Assembly (NCBI GenBank): GCA_044225675.1
Contig: JBGAIH010000029.1
Location: 3,552 to 67,551 of the forward strand
Length of the DNA: 64,000 nt
From: JACMQX01 sp044225675
GTDB lineage: Bacteria; Pseudomonadota; Gammaproteobacteria; Burkholderiales; Burkholderiaceae_C
Direction: 5' to 3'
Positions 33,231-42,223 of this stretch are shown piece by piece. A program made the position numbers and the translations under genes. Each line of letters opens with the position of its first letter. The stretch's first letter is position 1. The notes under the pieces were generated by a model that was given only the letters and a program-made list of their open reading frames with translations, made no database searches and was not told where the DNA came from.

Positions 33231-33263
33231 GATGGATGATTAAGTTTTAAAAATCAATCCATC
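33231..33263. promoter_or_regulatory. AT-rich inverted repeat between response regulator and pseudopilin genes
   Basis: GATGGATGATT (33231-33241) faces AATCAATCCATC (33252-33263) across AAGTTTTAAA, with one unpaired base. The 33,140-33,300 stretch is the most AT-rich in the window. No T run follows, so it reads as an operator or promoter element, not a terminator. Confidence 0.5.
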
Positions 33264-33334
33264 TGATGGACTATTGGGTTGCTTTCGGCTGATACAGAGA
33301 CTCCAACCGTGTTCACCCTCCGTCCTTTTCTCCC

Positions 33335-33949
33335 ATGTGCCTCGAATACCTCGCTGCCATCCCACGGTCTTCCAGCGCGCTGCGCCGCACCGGGTCTTTC
33401 GGCCTCGGCCTGATCGAGCTGCTTTGCGCGCTGGTCATCCTTGGCGTTCTTGCGGCGCTCGGCGTTCCGGCGCTTGGCCGGCTGGTGGCAAGCTCCGCGG
33501 CCGCGAGCCACGCGCAGTTGTTCCTCATCGATGCCCGCTATGCGCGCAGCGAGGCGCTGCGCAGGGGCGTGAGCGTGACGCTTTGCCGCGCCCTCGATCC
33601 CGATGCGCCCAACCCTCAATGCGCGGGCTCTGCGGGCCCCGGCGGGTGGGAACGCGGCTGGATCATCTTTGCCGACCACAACGCGGACAACCGGCGCCAG
33701 CCGGGTGAGCCTTTGCTGCGTGTCCAGGGCGCGCTGCCCGACAGCGCGGGCATCGTGCGCAGCGGCGGCGCTCCCTATAACCAGTTGCGCTACCGTCCCA
33801 ATGGCTGGGCCATGGCTGCGCAGGCGACGCTGCGATTCATGCCGCGAACGGCGGGCGGGCAGGGCGATGCGCTCCTGGCGCGCACGGTCTGCGTGAGCAT
33901 CGTCGGCCGCACGCGCCTGTTGCCGCCCGACGAGCTCAACTGTCTCTGA
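33335..33949 (+). CDS. FimT/GspH-like pseudopilin
   Basis: 204 residues. The prepilin segment is GLGLIELLCALVILGVLAA: cleavage after G23 leaves L24 at +1 in place of Phe, with E28 at the conserved +5 position. The C-terminal part matches the GspH/FimT domain and ends in a Cys pair. FimT-like minor pilins prime type IV pilus assembly and can bind DNA. It stands alone 17 kb from the main minor-pilin operon and has its own promoter region shared with the divergent response regulator. Confidence 0.85.
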   Translation: MCLEYLAAIPRSSSALRRTGSFGLGLIELLCALVILGVLAALGVPALGRLVASSAAASHAQLFLIDARYARSEALRRGVSVTLCRALDPDAPNPQCAGSAGPGGWERGWIIFADHNADNRRQPGEPLLRVQGALPDSAGIVRSGGAPYNQLRYRPNGWAMAAQATLRFMPRTAGGQGDALLARTVCVSIVGRTRLLPPDELNCL

Positions 33950-33999
33950 AATGTCCCGTTGCATGCCGTGGGGGCGATTCTGGCAAGATCATCGCCTCC

Positions 34000-34563
34000 A
34001 TGAACAAGGCATTCACCAAGGAAACCGACGGCGATGACGATGACGGTCCGTCGCTGCCGCCGCTGCCCTCGGGCGGCAAGAACTACATCACGCCTGCGGG
34101 CTATGCACGGCTGAGGGCCGAGCTGCTCGACCTCATCGACAACGAGAGACCCAAGGTGGTGGACATCGTGCACTGGGCCGCCAGCAATGGCGACCGGTCC
34201 GAGAACGGCGACTACCTCTACGGCAAGAAGCGCCTGCGCGAGATCGACCGGCGCATCCGCTTCCTGACAAAGCGCCTGGAGATCGCCGAGGTGACGGACC
34301 CGGCGGCGCACCATGGCAGCGATCAGGTGTTCTTCGGCGCCACCGTGACCTACGCAGACCCGTCCGGCAGGCAGCAGACGGTCACGATACTGGGCATCGA
34401 CGAGGCCGACAGCGCGCAAGGCCAGGTCAGCTGGATCTCGCCGATCGCGCGTGCTCTGCTCAAGGCGCGCGAGGGTGACGAAGTCCGGCTCGTCACCCCT
34501 CTGGGCGTGCAGGAGATCGAAGTGCTTGAGGTGCGCTACCCCGGGCCGGACGGCAGCCGGTGA
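34000..34563 (+). CDS. greB: Transcription elongation factor GreB
   Basis: 187 residues. The N-terminal coiled coil (about 28-100) includes NGDRSENGDYLYGKKRLREIDRR, whose acidic tip (the D and E residues) reaches the RNA polymerase active site. The C-terminal FKBP-like domain ends the protein. GreB stimulates cleavage of backtracked transcripts. The YLYGKKRLREIDRRI string is the GreB rather than GreA form. An acidic extension (DGDDDDG) precedes the coiled coil. Confidence 0.95.
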   Translation: MNKAFTKETDGDDDDGPSLPPLPSGGKNYITPAGYARLRAELLDLIDNERPKVVDIVHWAASNGDRSENGDYLYGKKRLREIDRRIRFLTKRLEIAEVTDPAAHHGSDQVFFGATVTYADPSGRQQTVTILGIDEADSAQGQVSWISPIARALLKAREGDEVRLVTPLGVQEIEVLEVRYPGPDGSR

Positions 34564-34622
34564 GCCGGGTGCGGTTGCCGGCAGGCCGGAAGGGGCGGCG
34601 GCAAGCGCCCTGGCCCCTGCGG

Positions 34623-34664
34623 CAGGGACTCAATGACAGGAACTCAGTGAGAGGGGATCAGTGG
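34623..34664. repeat. 14-bp tandem repeat spanning the spoT stop codon
   Basis: Three degenerate units lie at 34623-34636, 34637-34650 and 34651-34664, with plus-strand core CAGGRACTCARTGA. The spoT stop (34660-34658) lies in the third. On the minus strand each unit carries a TGA. Confidence 0.75.
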
Positions 34665-36934
34665 TCGGGGCTTGAGGACACCGGCAGCGCGCGGACCGCC
34701 CGCATCACCGACGGCGTGCGCTTGAGGTTGCGAAGCACGGCTTCCAGGTGGGTGCGATCGCGCACCGCGATCACGAAGCGCAGGTCCATCGTGTCCTGCG
34801 CCGCTTCCTCACCCATGTCCACATGCGTGATGTCGGCTTCGGCACTGGCGAGGGCCGCCGCGATGCGCGCGAGCACGCCCTTGCCATTGGTCACCGTCAC
34901 GACGATGCCGGTCTCGAACGTCCGCACGGGCTCGTCGCTCCACTCCACGCCGATGAAGCGCTCGCTGTCCTTGTGCCGCAGCCGGCGCGCCACGGCGCAG
35001 TGCGCCACGTGCACCACGAGCCCTTCTCCGCGCCCGAGGTAGCCCACGATTTCGTCGCCGGGAATCGGACGGCAGCACAGCGCGAACTTCACCGACGCGT
35101 TCTCGCTGCCGTCGAGCGTGACCAGGCCTTGCGAGATGCTCTCGTGCGCCGTATACCGCTCGCGCGACATGAGCAGCGCATCGGGCCGCTCGCCGGCTTC
35201 CGCCATGAGCGTCATCAGGCGCTTGGCGACGATGCTGGCGATGCGCTTGCCCAGGCCGATGTCGGTCAGCAGTTCGGCGCGGTTGCGGCTGCCGGTGAAG
35301 CGCAGCAGCTTGTCCCAGATCGGCTGATGGGCCTCGTCCTCGTCGGGCAGCTTCTCCATTCCCTCGGCACGCAGGGCCTGGGTCAGCATCTTCTCGCCCA
35401 GGCCCTGGGACTCCGACTGCGCCAGCGTCTTGAGGTGGTGGCGGATCTTCGAGCGGGCCCGCCCGGTGCGAACGAAGCCGAGCCAGGCCGGATTGGGCGT
35501 GGACACCGGCGCGGTGATGATCTCCACCACGTCGCCGTTCTTGAGTTCTGTGCGCAGCGGCACCTGCTCGCCGTTGATCTTGGCGGCCACGGTGCGGTCG
35601 CCCACATTGCTGTGGATGGCGTAGGCAAAGTCCACCACGGTGGCGCCGCGCGGCATCGCCATGATCTGGCTGCGCGGGGTGAACACGTAGACCGCGTCGG
35701 GAAACAGGTCGACCTTGACGTGGTCCCAGAACTCGGCCGCATCGCGCGTCTCGTGCTGGATGTCCAGCAGCGACTGCAGCCACTGCGTGCCCAGCCGGTC
35801 CGACATCGAGTTGTCGGGCCCGTGCGCCTTGTACAGCCAATGCGCGGCGACGCCCGACTCGGCCACCACGTGCATGGCTTCGGTGCGCATCTGGAATTCG
35901 ACGTTCACGCCGGAAGGGCCCACCAGCGTCGTGTGCAGCGACTGATAGCCGTTGAGCTTGGGGATGGCGATGTGGTCCTTGAACTTGCCGGGCACCGGCT
36001 TGTACATCTGGTGCAGCATGCCGAGCGCGGTGTAACAGTCGATGACCGTCGGCACGATGAGGCGGAAGCCGTAGATGTCGGTGACCTGCGCAAATGACAG
36101 GTGCTTCTCGTCCATCTTGCGGTAGATCGAATACAGCGTCTTCTCGCGGCCGTGGATGCGCACCTTCATGCCGGCTTCGGCAAAGGCGGCCTCGACCTCG
36201 CGCTGCACCTTCTGGATCAGGTCGCGGCGGCGGCTGCGGGCCTTGGCCACCGCCTTGGCCAGCACCTCCTGGCGCCACGGCTTGAGGTGGCGGAACGACA
36301 GGTCCTGCAGCTCGCGGTAGGTCTGGTTCAGCCCGAGGCGGTGCGCGATGGGCGCGTAGATGTCGAGCGTCTCGGAGGCGATGCGCGACCACTTCTCGCG
36401 CGGCACGTCGTTGAGCGTGCGCATGTTGTGCGTGCGGTCGGCCAGCTTGATCAGGATCACGCGCACGTCGCGCGCCATCGCCAGCAGCATCTTGCGGAAC
36501 GACTCGGCCTGATTCTCCTCGCGCGTATGGAACTGCAGCTTGTCGAGCTTGGTCAGGCCGTCCACCAGTTCGGCCACCGGCGCGCCAAAGCGCTCGATCA
36601 GCTCGGGCTTGGTGACGCCGCAGTCCTCGATCGCATCGTGCAGCAGGGCGGCCATCAGCGCCTGGGCGTCGAGCTTCCACTCGGTGCACTGCAGGGCCAC
36701 GGCGATGGGGTGGGTGATGTAGGGCTCGCCCGAGGCCCGGATCTGCCCCAGGTGGGCCTCATCGGCGAAGCGGTAGGCCCGGCGGACCTGTTCGACTTCG
36801 GCCGGCTCCAGGTAGTCCAGCTTGGCGGTGAGCGCGGCAAAGCTCGCGGCGGCCGCATTGGCGGCAGCCGGGCTGGGCGAGGGCGACGCCGGGGCCTTCG
36901 CCGGTGCGGAAGAGGGCTTCAGCAGCGCGGACAT
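34658..36934 (-). CDS. spoT: Bifunctional (p)ppGpp synthase/hydrolase
   Basis: 758 residues of the RelA/SpoT family. The HD hydrolase domain is intact (H99-D100 in LLHDAIED, E103-D104). It is followed by the synthetase domain (about 240-380, KLNGYQSLHTT and EFQMRTEAMH), a TGS domain (about 420-485) and a C-terminal ACT domain (about 680-750). The intact HD box and position beside rpoZ-gmk identify SpoT, not RelA. It sets levels of the alarmone ppGpp. A Pro/Ala-rich 30-residue N-terminal extension is present. The stop lies in a 14-bp repeat. Confidence 0.95.
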   Translation of the reverse strand: MSALLKPSSAPAKAPASPSPSPAAANAAAASFAALTAKLDYLEPAEVEQVRRAYRFADEAHLGQIRASGEPYITHPIAVALQCTEWKLDAQALMAALLHDAIEDCGVTKPELIERFGAPVAELVDGLTKLDKLQFHTREENQAESFRKMLLAMARDVRVILIKLADRTHNMRTLNDVPREKWSRIASETLDIYAPIAHRLGLNQTYRELQDLSFRHLKPWRQEVLAKAVAKARSRRRDLIQKVQREVEAAFAEAGMKVRIHGREKTLYSIYRKMDEKHLSFAQVTDIYGFRLIVPTVIDCYTALGMLHQMYKPVPGKFKDHIAIPKLNGYQSLHTTLVGPSGVNVEFQMRTEAMHVVAESGVAAHWLYKAHGPDNSMSDRLGTQWLQSLLDIQHETRDAAEFWDHVKVDLFPDAVYVFTPRSQIMAMPRGATVVDFAYAIHSNVGDRTVAAKINGEQVPLRTELKNGDVVEIITAPVSTPNPAWLGFVRTGRARSKIRHHLKTLAQSESQGLGEKMLTQALRAEGMEKLPDEDEAHQPIWDKLLRFTGSRNRAELLTDIGLGKRIASIVAKRLMTLMAEAGERPDALLMSRERYTAHESISQGLVTLDGSENASVKFALCCRPIPGDEIVGYLGRGEGLVVHVAHCAVARRLRHKDSERFIGVEWSDEPVRTFETGIVVTVTNGKGVLARIAAALASAEADITHVDMGEEAAQDTMDLRFVIAVRDRTHLEAVLRNLKRTPSVMRAVRALPVSSSPDH

Positions 36935-36978
36935 GCCTCAAATGTAGCGTGAGCCACGCCGCCCCTGCTGGCAGGCAA

Positions 36979-37006
36979 GAAAAAAGCACCGCGAAGCGGT
37001 GCTTTT
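36979..37006 (-). terminator. Rho-independent terminator downstream of rpoZ
   Basis: An 11-bp perfect stem (36982-36992 with 36996-37006) has a 3-base loop. On the minus strand it ends in a run of six or more T. It separates rpoZ from spoT, so spoT needs its own promoter or readthrough. Confidence 0.9.
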
Positions 37007-37035
37007 GGATAGGGTGAGAAAGGCAGGCGGTGGGC

Positions 37036-37239
37036 TCAGCCGGGAACCTTCTTGAGCATTTCCAGGCCGATCTTGCCTTCGGCGATCTCGCGCAGGGCCG
37101 TGACGCCCGGCTTGTTCTTGCTCTCGATCTTCGGCGCGTGGCCCTGGCTCAGCATGCGCGCACGGTAGGTGGCGGCCAGAACCAGCTGGAAGCGATTCGG
37201 GATCTGCTGCAGGCAGTCTTCAACGGTGATGCGGGCCAT
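37036..37239 (-). CDS. rpoZ: RNA polymerase omega subunit
   Basis: 67 residues starting MARITVEDCLQQIPNRFQLVL, the canonical omega N-terminus, with the NKPGVTALREIAEGKIG helix. Omega binds the beta' subunit, assists assembly and carries part of the ppGpp site, which fits its place between gmk and spoT. The ATG at 37239 lies 19 bases after the gmk stop. Confidence 0.97.
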   Translation of the reverse strand: MARITVEDCLQQIPNRFQLVLAATYRARMLSQGHAPKIESKNKPGVTALREIAEGKIGLEMLKKVPG

Positions 37240-37258
37240 GGAATTCTCCGGATAGGTG

Positions 37259-37879
37259 TCAGGTGATGTTCAAGGCTTTGAACGTCTCGGCCCGCGAACG
37301 GCGCTGGGCCGCGAACTTGAGCCGCTGGGAGTGAACGATGGCTTTCAGGTCGAAAAGCGCGGTGTCGAACAACTCATTGATTATAACGAAGTCGAATTCA
37401 TGGGCCTGCGCCATCTCCACCGCCGCGTTCTGCAGGCGCAGCTCGATGACGTCAGGCGCATCCTCGCCACGCCGCTCCAGACGCGAGCGCAGCTCCTCCC
37501 AGCTGGGCGGCAGAATGAAGATCAGCACCGCGTTGGAAAACGCCTTGCGGATCTGGATCGCCCCCTGGAAGTCGATCTCGAGGATCACGTCGGCGCCCTG
37601 CGCGATGCGGTCCTCGATGGCCTTCTTGGAGGTGCCGTAGCGGTGCCCGTGCACGTGCGCCCACTCCACGAAGCCATTGGCCAGCACCATGGCGTCGAAC
37701 TCCTGCTGAGATACAAAGTAGTACTCGCGGCCGTGCTTTTCCTGGCCGCGCGGCGCGCGCGTCGTGTGCGACACCGACGGCTGGACATGGGAGTCCAGCT
37801 CCATGAGCGCCTTCACGAGGCTGGATTTGCCGGCCCCGCTGGGGGCGGCCACGACGAACAGGTTTCCGGGATAGTCCAT
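37259..37879 (-). CDS. gmk: Guanylate kinase
   Basis: 206 residues. The P-loop is APSGAGKSS (12-20), and the GMP-binding region includes SVSHTTRAPRGQEKHGREYYFV. It phosphorylates GMP to GDP with ATP. The minus-strand order yicC-gmk-rpoZ-spoT is the usual one. The start lies 4 bases after the yicC stop, so it is cotranscribed. Confidence 0.97.
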   Translation of the reverse strand: MDYPGNLFVVAAPSGAGKSSLVKALMELDSHVQPSVSHTTRAPRGQEKHGREYYFVSQQEFDAMVLANGFVEWAHVHGHRYGTSKKAIEDRIAQGADVILEIDFQGAIQIRKAFSNAVLIFILPPSWEELRSRLERRGEDAPDVIELRLQNAAVEMAQAHEFDFVIINELFDTALFDLKAIVHSQRLKFAAQRRSRAETFKALNIT

Positions 37880-37883
37880 GGGC

Positions 37884-38801
37884 TCACTCGATATTCTGCA
37901 CCTGCTCGCGCATCTGCTCGATCAGCACCTTCATGTCCACCGAGATGCGGGTCAGGTCCAGCGAGGTGGACTTCGAGCCCAGGGTGTTGGCCTCGCGGTG
38001 CAGCTCCTGGATCAGGAAGTCGAGCCGCTTGCCGATCTCGCCGCCCTTGCGCACCAGGCGCTCGATCTCGTCCAGGTGCGAAGCCAGCCGGGTGATCTCC
38101 TCGGCCACGTCGATGCGGATGGCAAAGGCTGCCGCTTCCGTCAGGGCGCGGTCCTGCGCGGCTTCCGGCAGCGCGGCGCCATCGGCCAGGGCCATCGCTT
38201 CCTTCCAGCGGTCCAGGAACCTCAGGCGCTGCTGCTCGACCAGCTGCGGCACCAGGGGCGAGGCCTGGGCCGCCAGCGTGCGCAGCTGCGCAAGGTGGCC
38301 CAGCAGCATCGCAGCCAGGCGTGCGCCTTCGCGCTCGCGCGAGGCCAGCAGATCGTCGAGCGCACGGGCGGCGGCGGTCTGGAATTCCTGCGTCCAGTCG
38401 CGCTGCCCCGGGCTGTCGGAGGCCGACAGGCGGATCACGTCGGCCACGCTCAGCGGGGCGGCCGAAGGCAGCCAGGCCAGCACGCCGTCCTGCACCGCAT
38501 TGAGCCGCTGCAGCAGGCGCGCCGACGGCTCGGGCACCGGGCTGGCAGCGCCGGACTCCAGCGCCGCACGCACTTCCACCTTGCCGCGCTTGAGGCGCCC
38601 GGTGAGCAGCTCCCGCAGGGCTGGCTCATGCTGGCGCAGTTCCTCGGGCAGCTTGAAGGCCAGGTCCAGGAAGCGGCTGTTGACCGAGCGGATTTCGAGG
38701 CCCAGGCGGGCGGCGGCGGCGCCCTTGCCCTCCTGTCCGGGGCCGGCCGCGTCGGCACCTTGCTGGGTGCTGGCGTAGCCGGTCATGCTGTAAACTGCCA
38801 T
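37884..38801 (-). CDS. yicC: YicC-family endoribonuclease
   Basis: 305 residues. The N-terminal MTGYAS motif (6-11), the EIRSVNSRFLDLAFKLP block and the C-terminal DUF1732 end (DLTRISVDMKVLIEQMREQVQNIE region) are all typical. YicC proteins are endoribonucleases with roles in stationary phase and sRNA decay in E. coli. The ATG at 38801 puts MTGYAS at the normal place. It is first of the minus-strand yicC-gmk-rpoZ run and divergent from the Ser/Thr kinase gene. Confidence 0.94.
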   Translation of the reverse strand: MAVYSMTGYASTQQGADAAGPGQEGKGAAAARLGLEIRSVNSRFLDLAFKLPEELRQHEPALRELLTGRLKRGKVEVRAALESGAASPVPEPSARLLQRLNAVQDGVLAWLPSAAPLSVADVIRLSASDSPGQRDWTQEFQTAAARALDDLLASREREGARLAAMLLGHLAQLRTLAAQASPLVPQLVEQQRLRFLDRWKEAMALADGAALPEAAQDRALTEAAAFAIRIDVAEEITRLASHLDEIERLVRKGGEIGKRLDFLIQELHREANTLGSKSTSLDLTRISVDMKVLIEQMREQVQNIE

Positions 38802-38886
38802 GGCGAGTCGTGGATCGTTACAAGACTGCAGAGGATAACCGGGTTGCGCTGCAGCCCTTCGAACACGCCACCCCAGCCATCGCCCC

Positions 38887-39894
38887 ATGTCCAAGGTCAA
38901 ACCCGCTCCTCTGCCCCCGGATACCGTCATCGGCGGCTATCGCGTGGTGCGCAAGCTCTCGGCGGGCGGCTTCGGCGTGGTGTACCTGGCGGTCGACAAC
39001 GAAGGCCAGCAGGTCGCCGTCAAGGAATACCTCCCTTCCTCCCTGGCCACGCGGGCGCCCGGCGAACTGCTGCCCCAGGTCCAGCCCGAAAAGCTCTCGC
39101 TCTACCGCCTCGGCCTCAAGAGCTTCTTCGAAGAAGGCCGCTCGCTCGCCCAGATCTCGCATGCCTCCGTGGTGAGCGTGCTCAACTTCTTCCGCGAGAA
39201 CGAGACCGTCTACATGGTCATGAACTACCTGGAGGGCGCGACCCTGCAGGACTTCATCATCACCGCGCGCGAACTCAAGAAGCAGAAGGTCTTCCGCGAA
39301 TCCACCATCCGCTCGCTGTTCGACGAGATCCTGCGCGGGCTGCGCATCGTGCACCAGCACAAGATGCTGCACCTGGACATCAAGCCGGCCAACATCTTCA
39401 TCACCGACGACAACAAGGCCGTGATGATCGACTTCGGCGCCGCCCGCGAAGTGCTGAGCAAGGAAGGCAACTTCATCCGGCCCATGTACACCCCGGGCTT
39501 TGCGGCGCCCGAGATGTACCGCCGCGACTCGTCCATGGGTCCGTGGACCGACATCTACGCCATCGGCGCCTGCATCTACGCCTGCATGCAGGGCTATCCG
39601 CCCAACGACGCACCCCAGCGGCTCGAAAAGGACCGCCTTGCGCTGGCCCTGTCGCGTCTGCGCGGCGTCTACTCCGACAACCTGATCGAGGTGGTGGAGT
39701 GGTGCATGTCGCTCGATCCGCTGTCGCGTCCGCAGTCGGTGTTCGCGCTGCAGAAGGAACTCAGCCGCGAGGGTGAGCGCCGCTACACCAAGCTGTCTGT
39801 CGGCGAGAAGATGCGCCTGCAGTTCGACAACATGGTCACCGACACCAAGAAGAACATGCGCAAGGCCACGGGCTTCGGAGCCAAGCTCAAATGA
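38887..39894 (+). CDS. Serine/threonine protein kinase (Hanks type, non-RD)
   Basis: 335 residues forming one kinase domain without transmembrane or PASTA segments. The Gly-rich loop is AGGFGVV (26-32), the ATP Lys is K46 and the catalytic loop is H162-L-D164-IKPAN. DFG lies at 182-184 and APE at 207-209. The residue before the catalytic Asp is Leu, not Arg, so activation-loop phosphorylation is probably not needed. A short basic tail follows residue 300. A PP2C phosphatase gene overlaps its stop (ATGA), forming a matched kinase/phosphatase pair. Substrates unknown. Confidence 0.93.
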   Translation: MSKVKPAPLPPDTVIGGYRVVRKLSAGGFGVVYLAVDNEGQQVAVKEYLPSSLATRAPGELLPQVQPEKLSLYRLGLKSFFEEGRSLAQISHASVVSVLNFFRENETVYMVMNYLEGATLQDFIITARELKKQKVFRESTIRSLFDEILRGLRIVHQHKMLHLDIKPANIFITDDNKAVMIDFGAAREVLSKEGNFIRPMYTPGFAAPEMYRRDSSMGPWTDIYAIGACIYACMQGYPPNDAPQRLEKDRLALALSRLRGVYSDNLIEVVEWCMSLDPLSRPQSVFALQKELSREGERRYTKLSVGEKMRLQFDNMVTDTKKNMRKATGFGAKLK

Positions 39895-40793
39895 AATTCT
39901 CCGTCTTCCAGGTCAGCCGCAAGGGCGGTCGCGAAAAGAACGAAGACCGCATGGGCTACTGCTACACGCGGGAGTCCGGCCTGTTCGTGCTGGCCGACGG
40001 CATGGGCGGCCACCCCGAGGGCGAGGTCGCGGCGCAGCTTGCTCTGCAGACCATCTCGGCGCTCTACCAGAAGGAGGCCCGCCCGGTCGTCAAGGACTCC
40101 ACCGAGTTCCTGGCGTCCTCGCTCATGGCGGCGCACCACCAGATCATCCGCTACGCCAGCGAAAAAGGCATGCTCGACACGCCGCGCACCACGCTCGTGG
40201 CGGCCATCGTGCAGGGCACCAGCGCCACCTGGGTGCATTGCGGCGACTCGCGCCTGTACGTCGTGCGCGGCGGCGAGCTGCTCACCCGCACCCGCGACCA
40301 CTCCTACCTCGAGCAGCAGAGCGCGGGCGTGGTGCGCATGGACCGCATCAACCGCAACATCCTCTTCACCTGCCTCGGCTCGCCGACCAAGCCGGTGTTC
40401 GACGTCGCGGGCCCGATCGCGCTGCAGCAGGGCGACAAGATCCTGCTGTGCTCCGACGGCCTGTGGGGCAACCTCGCCGACATCGACATCGTTCGGCACC
40501 TGAGCACCCAGCCGGTGTCCGAGGCGGTGCCCGACCTGGTCGAGCTGGCGCTGCGCAAGGGCGGCGAGCACAGCGACAACGTCACCGTGATCGCCTTCGA
40601 GTGGGAAACCCCCGACTCGTTCGAGTCCACCCGCGGCATCTCCACCGACAGCATCAGCGACGGCGTCTTCGCCTCCACCATCCAGGCCGGCGTGCTCGAC
40701 ACCATGGTCGAGGACCTCGACGACGCCGCCATCGAGCGCTCCATCGCCGAGATCAACGAGGCCATCAAGCGCTCGGCGGCCCGCAAGACCTGA
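39891..40793 (+). CDS. PP2C-family serine/threonine phosphatase
   Basis: 300 residues. Metal-binding and catalytic residues are in KNEDRMG (D19), LADGMGGH (D36, G37), CGDSRLYVV, LLCSDGLWG and HSDNVTVIA. It removes phosphates from Ser/Thr and is expected to counter the kinase encoded just upstream, whose stop its ATG overlaps. The last 60 residues are an acidic helical tail of unknown role. rph follows after 55 bases. Confidence 0.94.
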   Translation: MKFSVFQVSRKGGREKNEDRMGYCYTRESGLFVLADGMGGHPEGEVAAQLALQTISALYQKEARPVVKDSTEFLASSLMAAHHQIIRYASEKGMLDTPRTTLVAAIVQGTSATWVHCGDSRLYVVRGGELLTRTRDHSYLEQQSAGVVRMDRINRNILFTCLGSPTKPVFDVAGPIALQQGDKILLCSDGLWGNLADIDIVRHLSTQPVSEAVPDLVELALRKGGEHSDNVTVIAFEWETPDSFESTRGISTDSISDGVFASTIQAGVLDTMVEDLDDAAIERSIAEINEAIKRSAARKT

Positions 40794-40848
40794 GCGCAGC
40801 GCGCCCCGGTGCGCTGCGCAACCCGTGTTTCCTTCTTCTCCTGACACC

Positions 40849-41601
40849 ATGACAGACTTCCAACGCAGCGGCCAGCGCGCCGCAGACCAGTTGCGCCCGG
40901 TGCGCATCACCCGCGGCTACACCATCCATGCCGAAGGCTCGGTGCTGATCGAGTTCGGCAACACCCGCGTGCTGTGCACCGCGTCGGTGGAAGAGAAGGT
41001 GCCCGGCCACAAGAAGGGCAGCGGCGAAGGCTGGGTCACGGCCGAATACGGCATGCTGCCGCGCGCCACCCACACCCGCGGCGACCGCGAGGCCGCACGC
41101 GGCAAGCAAAGCGGCCGGACGCAGGAGATCCAGCGCCTCATCGGCCGCTCGATGCGCGCGGTGTTCGATCTCGCCAAGCTCGGCGAGCGCACCATCCACC
41201 TCGACTGCGACGTGATCCAGGCCGACGGCGGCACCCGCACGGCCGCCATCACCGGCGCCTTCGTGGCGGCGCAGGATGCGGTCAACAAGCTGCTGCTGCA
41301 GGGCAAGCTCAAGGAAACGCCCATCCATGGCCATGTGGCGGCGATCTCGGTGGGCATCGTCGGCGGCACGCCGCTGCTCGACCTCGAATACACCGAGGAC
41401 GTCAGCTGCGACACCGACATGAATGTCGTCATGACCGGCGCGGGCCACTACGTGGAAGTGCAGGGCACGGCCGAAGGCGTGGCCTTCACCCGCCAGGAGA
41501 TGGACGCGCTGCTGCGCCTGGCCGAAAAGGGCATTGGCGAACTCGTCGCCCTGCAGGCCCGCGCGCTGGCACAGCCCCTGCCCGTGCCGACCCAGCCGTG
41601 A
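40849..41601 (+). CDS. rph: Ribonuclease PH
   Basis: 250 residues. It has the phosphorolytic exoribonuclease fold with GSVLIEFGNTRVLC, RATHTRGDREAARGKQSGRTQEIQRLIGRS and LDCDVIQADGGTRTAAITGA. It trims tRNA 3' ends with phosphate. The ATG at 40849 is chosen over an upstream GTG. The stop overlaps the rdgB GTG start (GTGA), so the two are translationally coupled. Confidence 0.97.
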   Translation: MTDFQRSGQRAADQLRPVRITRGYTIHAEGSVLIEFGNTRVLCTASVEEKVPGHKKGSGEGWVTAEYGMLPRATHTRGDREAARGKQSGRTQEIQRLIGRSMRAVFDLAKLGERTIHLDCDVIQADGGTRTAAITGAFVAAQDAVNKLLLQGKLKETPIHGHVAAISVGIVGGTPLLDLEYTEDVSCDTDMNVVMTGAGHYVEVQGTAEGVAFTRQEMDALLRLAEKGIGELVALQARALAQPLPVPTQP

Positions 41602-42197
41602 AGCTCGTTCTTGCCTCCAACAACCCGGGCAAGCTCGCGGAGCTGCAGGCCCTGTTCGGCACGCTCGGCGTGGCACTCGTGCGCCAGTCGGAGCTGGGCA
41701 TCCCCGAAGCTGAGGAGCCGTTTCGCACCTTCGTGGAGAACGCGCTGGCCAAGGCACGCCATGCGGCGGCTGCCAGCGGCCTGCCGGCGCTTGCCGACGA
41801 TGCGGGCCTGTGCGTCGACGCCTTCGGCGGCCTGCCGGGCGTGGACACCGCCTTCTATGCCACGCAGTTCGGCTACGCCAAGGGGGACGACAACAACGTC
41901 CGCGCCCTGCTCGAACAGCTCGCGGGCAACGAGAACCGGCGTGCCGCGCTGGTCAGCACGCTCGTGGCGGTGCGCTCGGCCGACGACCCGGAGCCGCTCA
42001 TTGCTGTCGGCCGCGCGGCCGGCCTCATCACGCGCGAGCCGGTGGGCAGCAACGGCTTCGGCTTCGATCCGGTCATGTACATCCCCGAGTTCGGCCAGAC
42101 CTTCGCGCAACTGCCGGTGGAGGTGAAGAACGCCCACAGCCATCGCGGCAAGGCCGCACGGCGCATGATCGAGCTCATGCGCGAGCAGTGGCTCTGA
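41598..42197 (+). CDS. rdgB: XTP/dITP diphosphatase
   Basis: 199 residues, HAM1/RdgB family. The N-terminal ASNNPGKLAEL (SxNxxK) and DDAGLCVDAFGGLPGV give the substrate and metal residues. It removes non-canonical purine nucleotides such as dITP and XTP from the pool. The start is GTG at 41598 overlapping the rph stop; the reading frame extends upstream only as a shadow of rph. Confidence 0.96.
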   Translation: MKLVLASNNPGKLAELQALFGTLGVALVRQSELGIPEAEEPFRTFVENALAKARHAAAASGLPALADDAGLCVDAFGGLPGVDTAFYATQFGYAKGDDNNVRALLEQLAGNENRRAALVSTLVAVRSADDPEPLIAVGRAAGLITREPVGSNGFGFDPVMYIPEFGQTFAQLPVEVKNAHSHRGKAARRMIELMREQWL

Positions 42198-42223
42198 GCG
42201 TGCCGGCCCGGCCCGTGCCTGCC

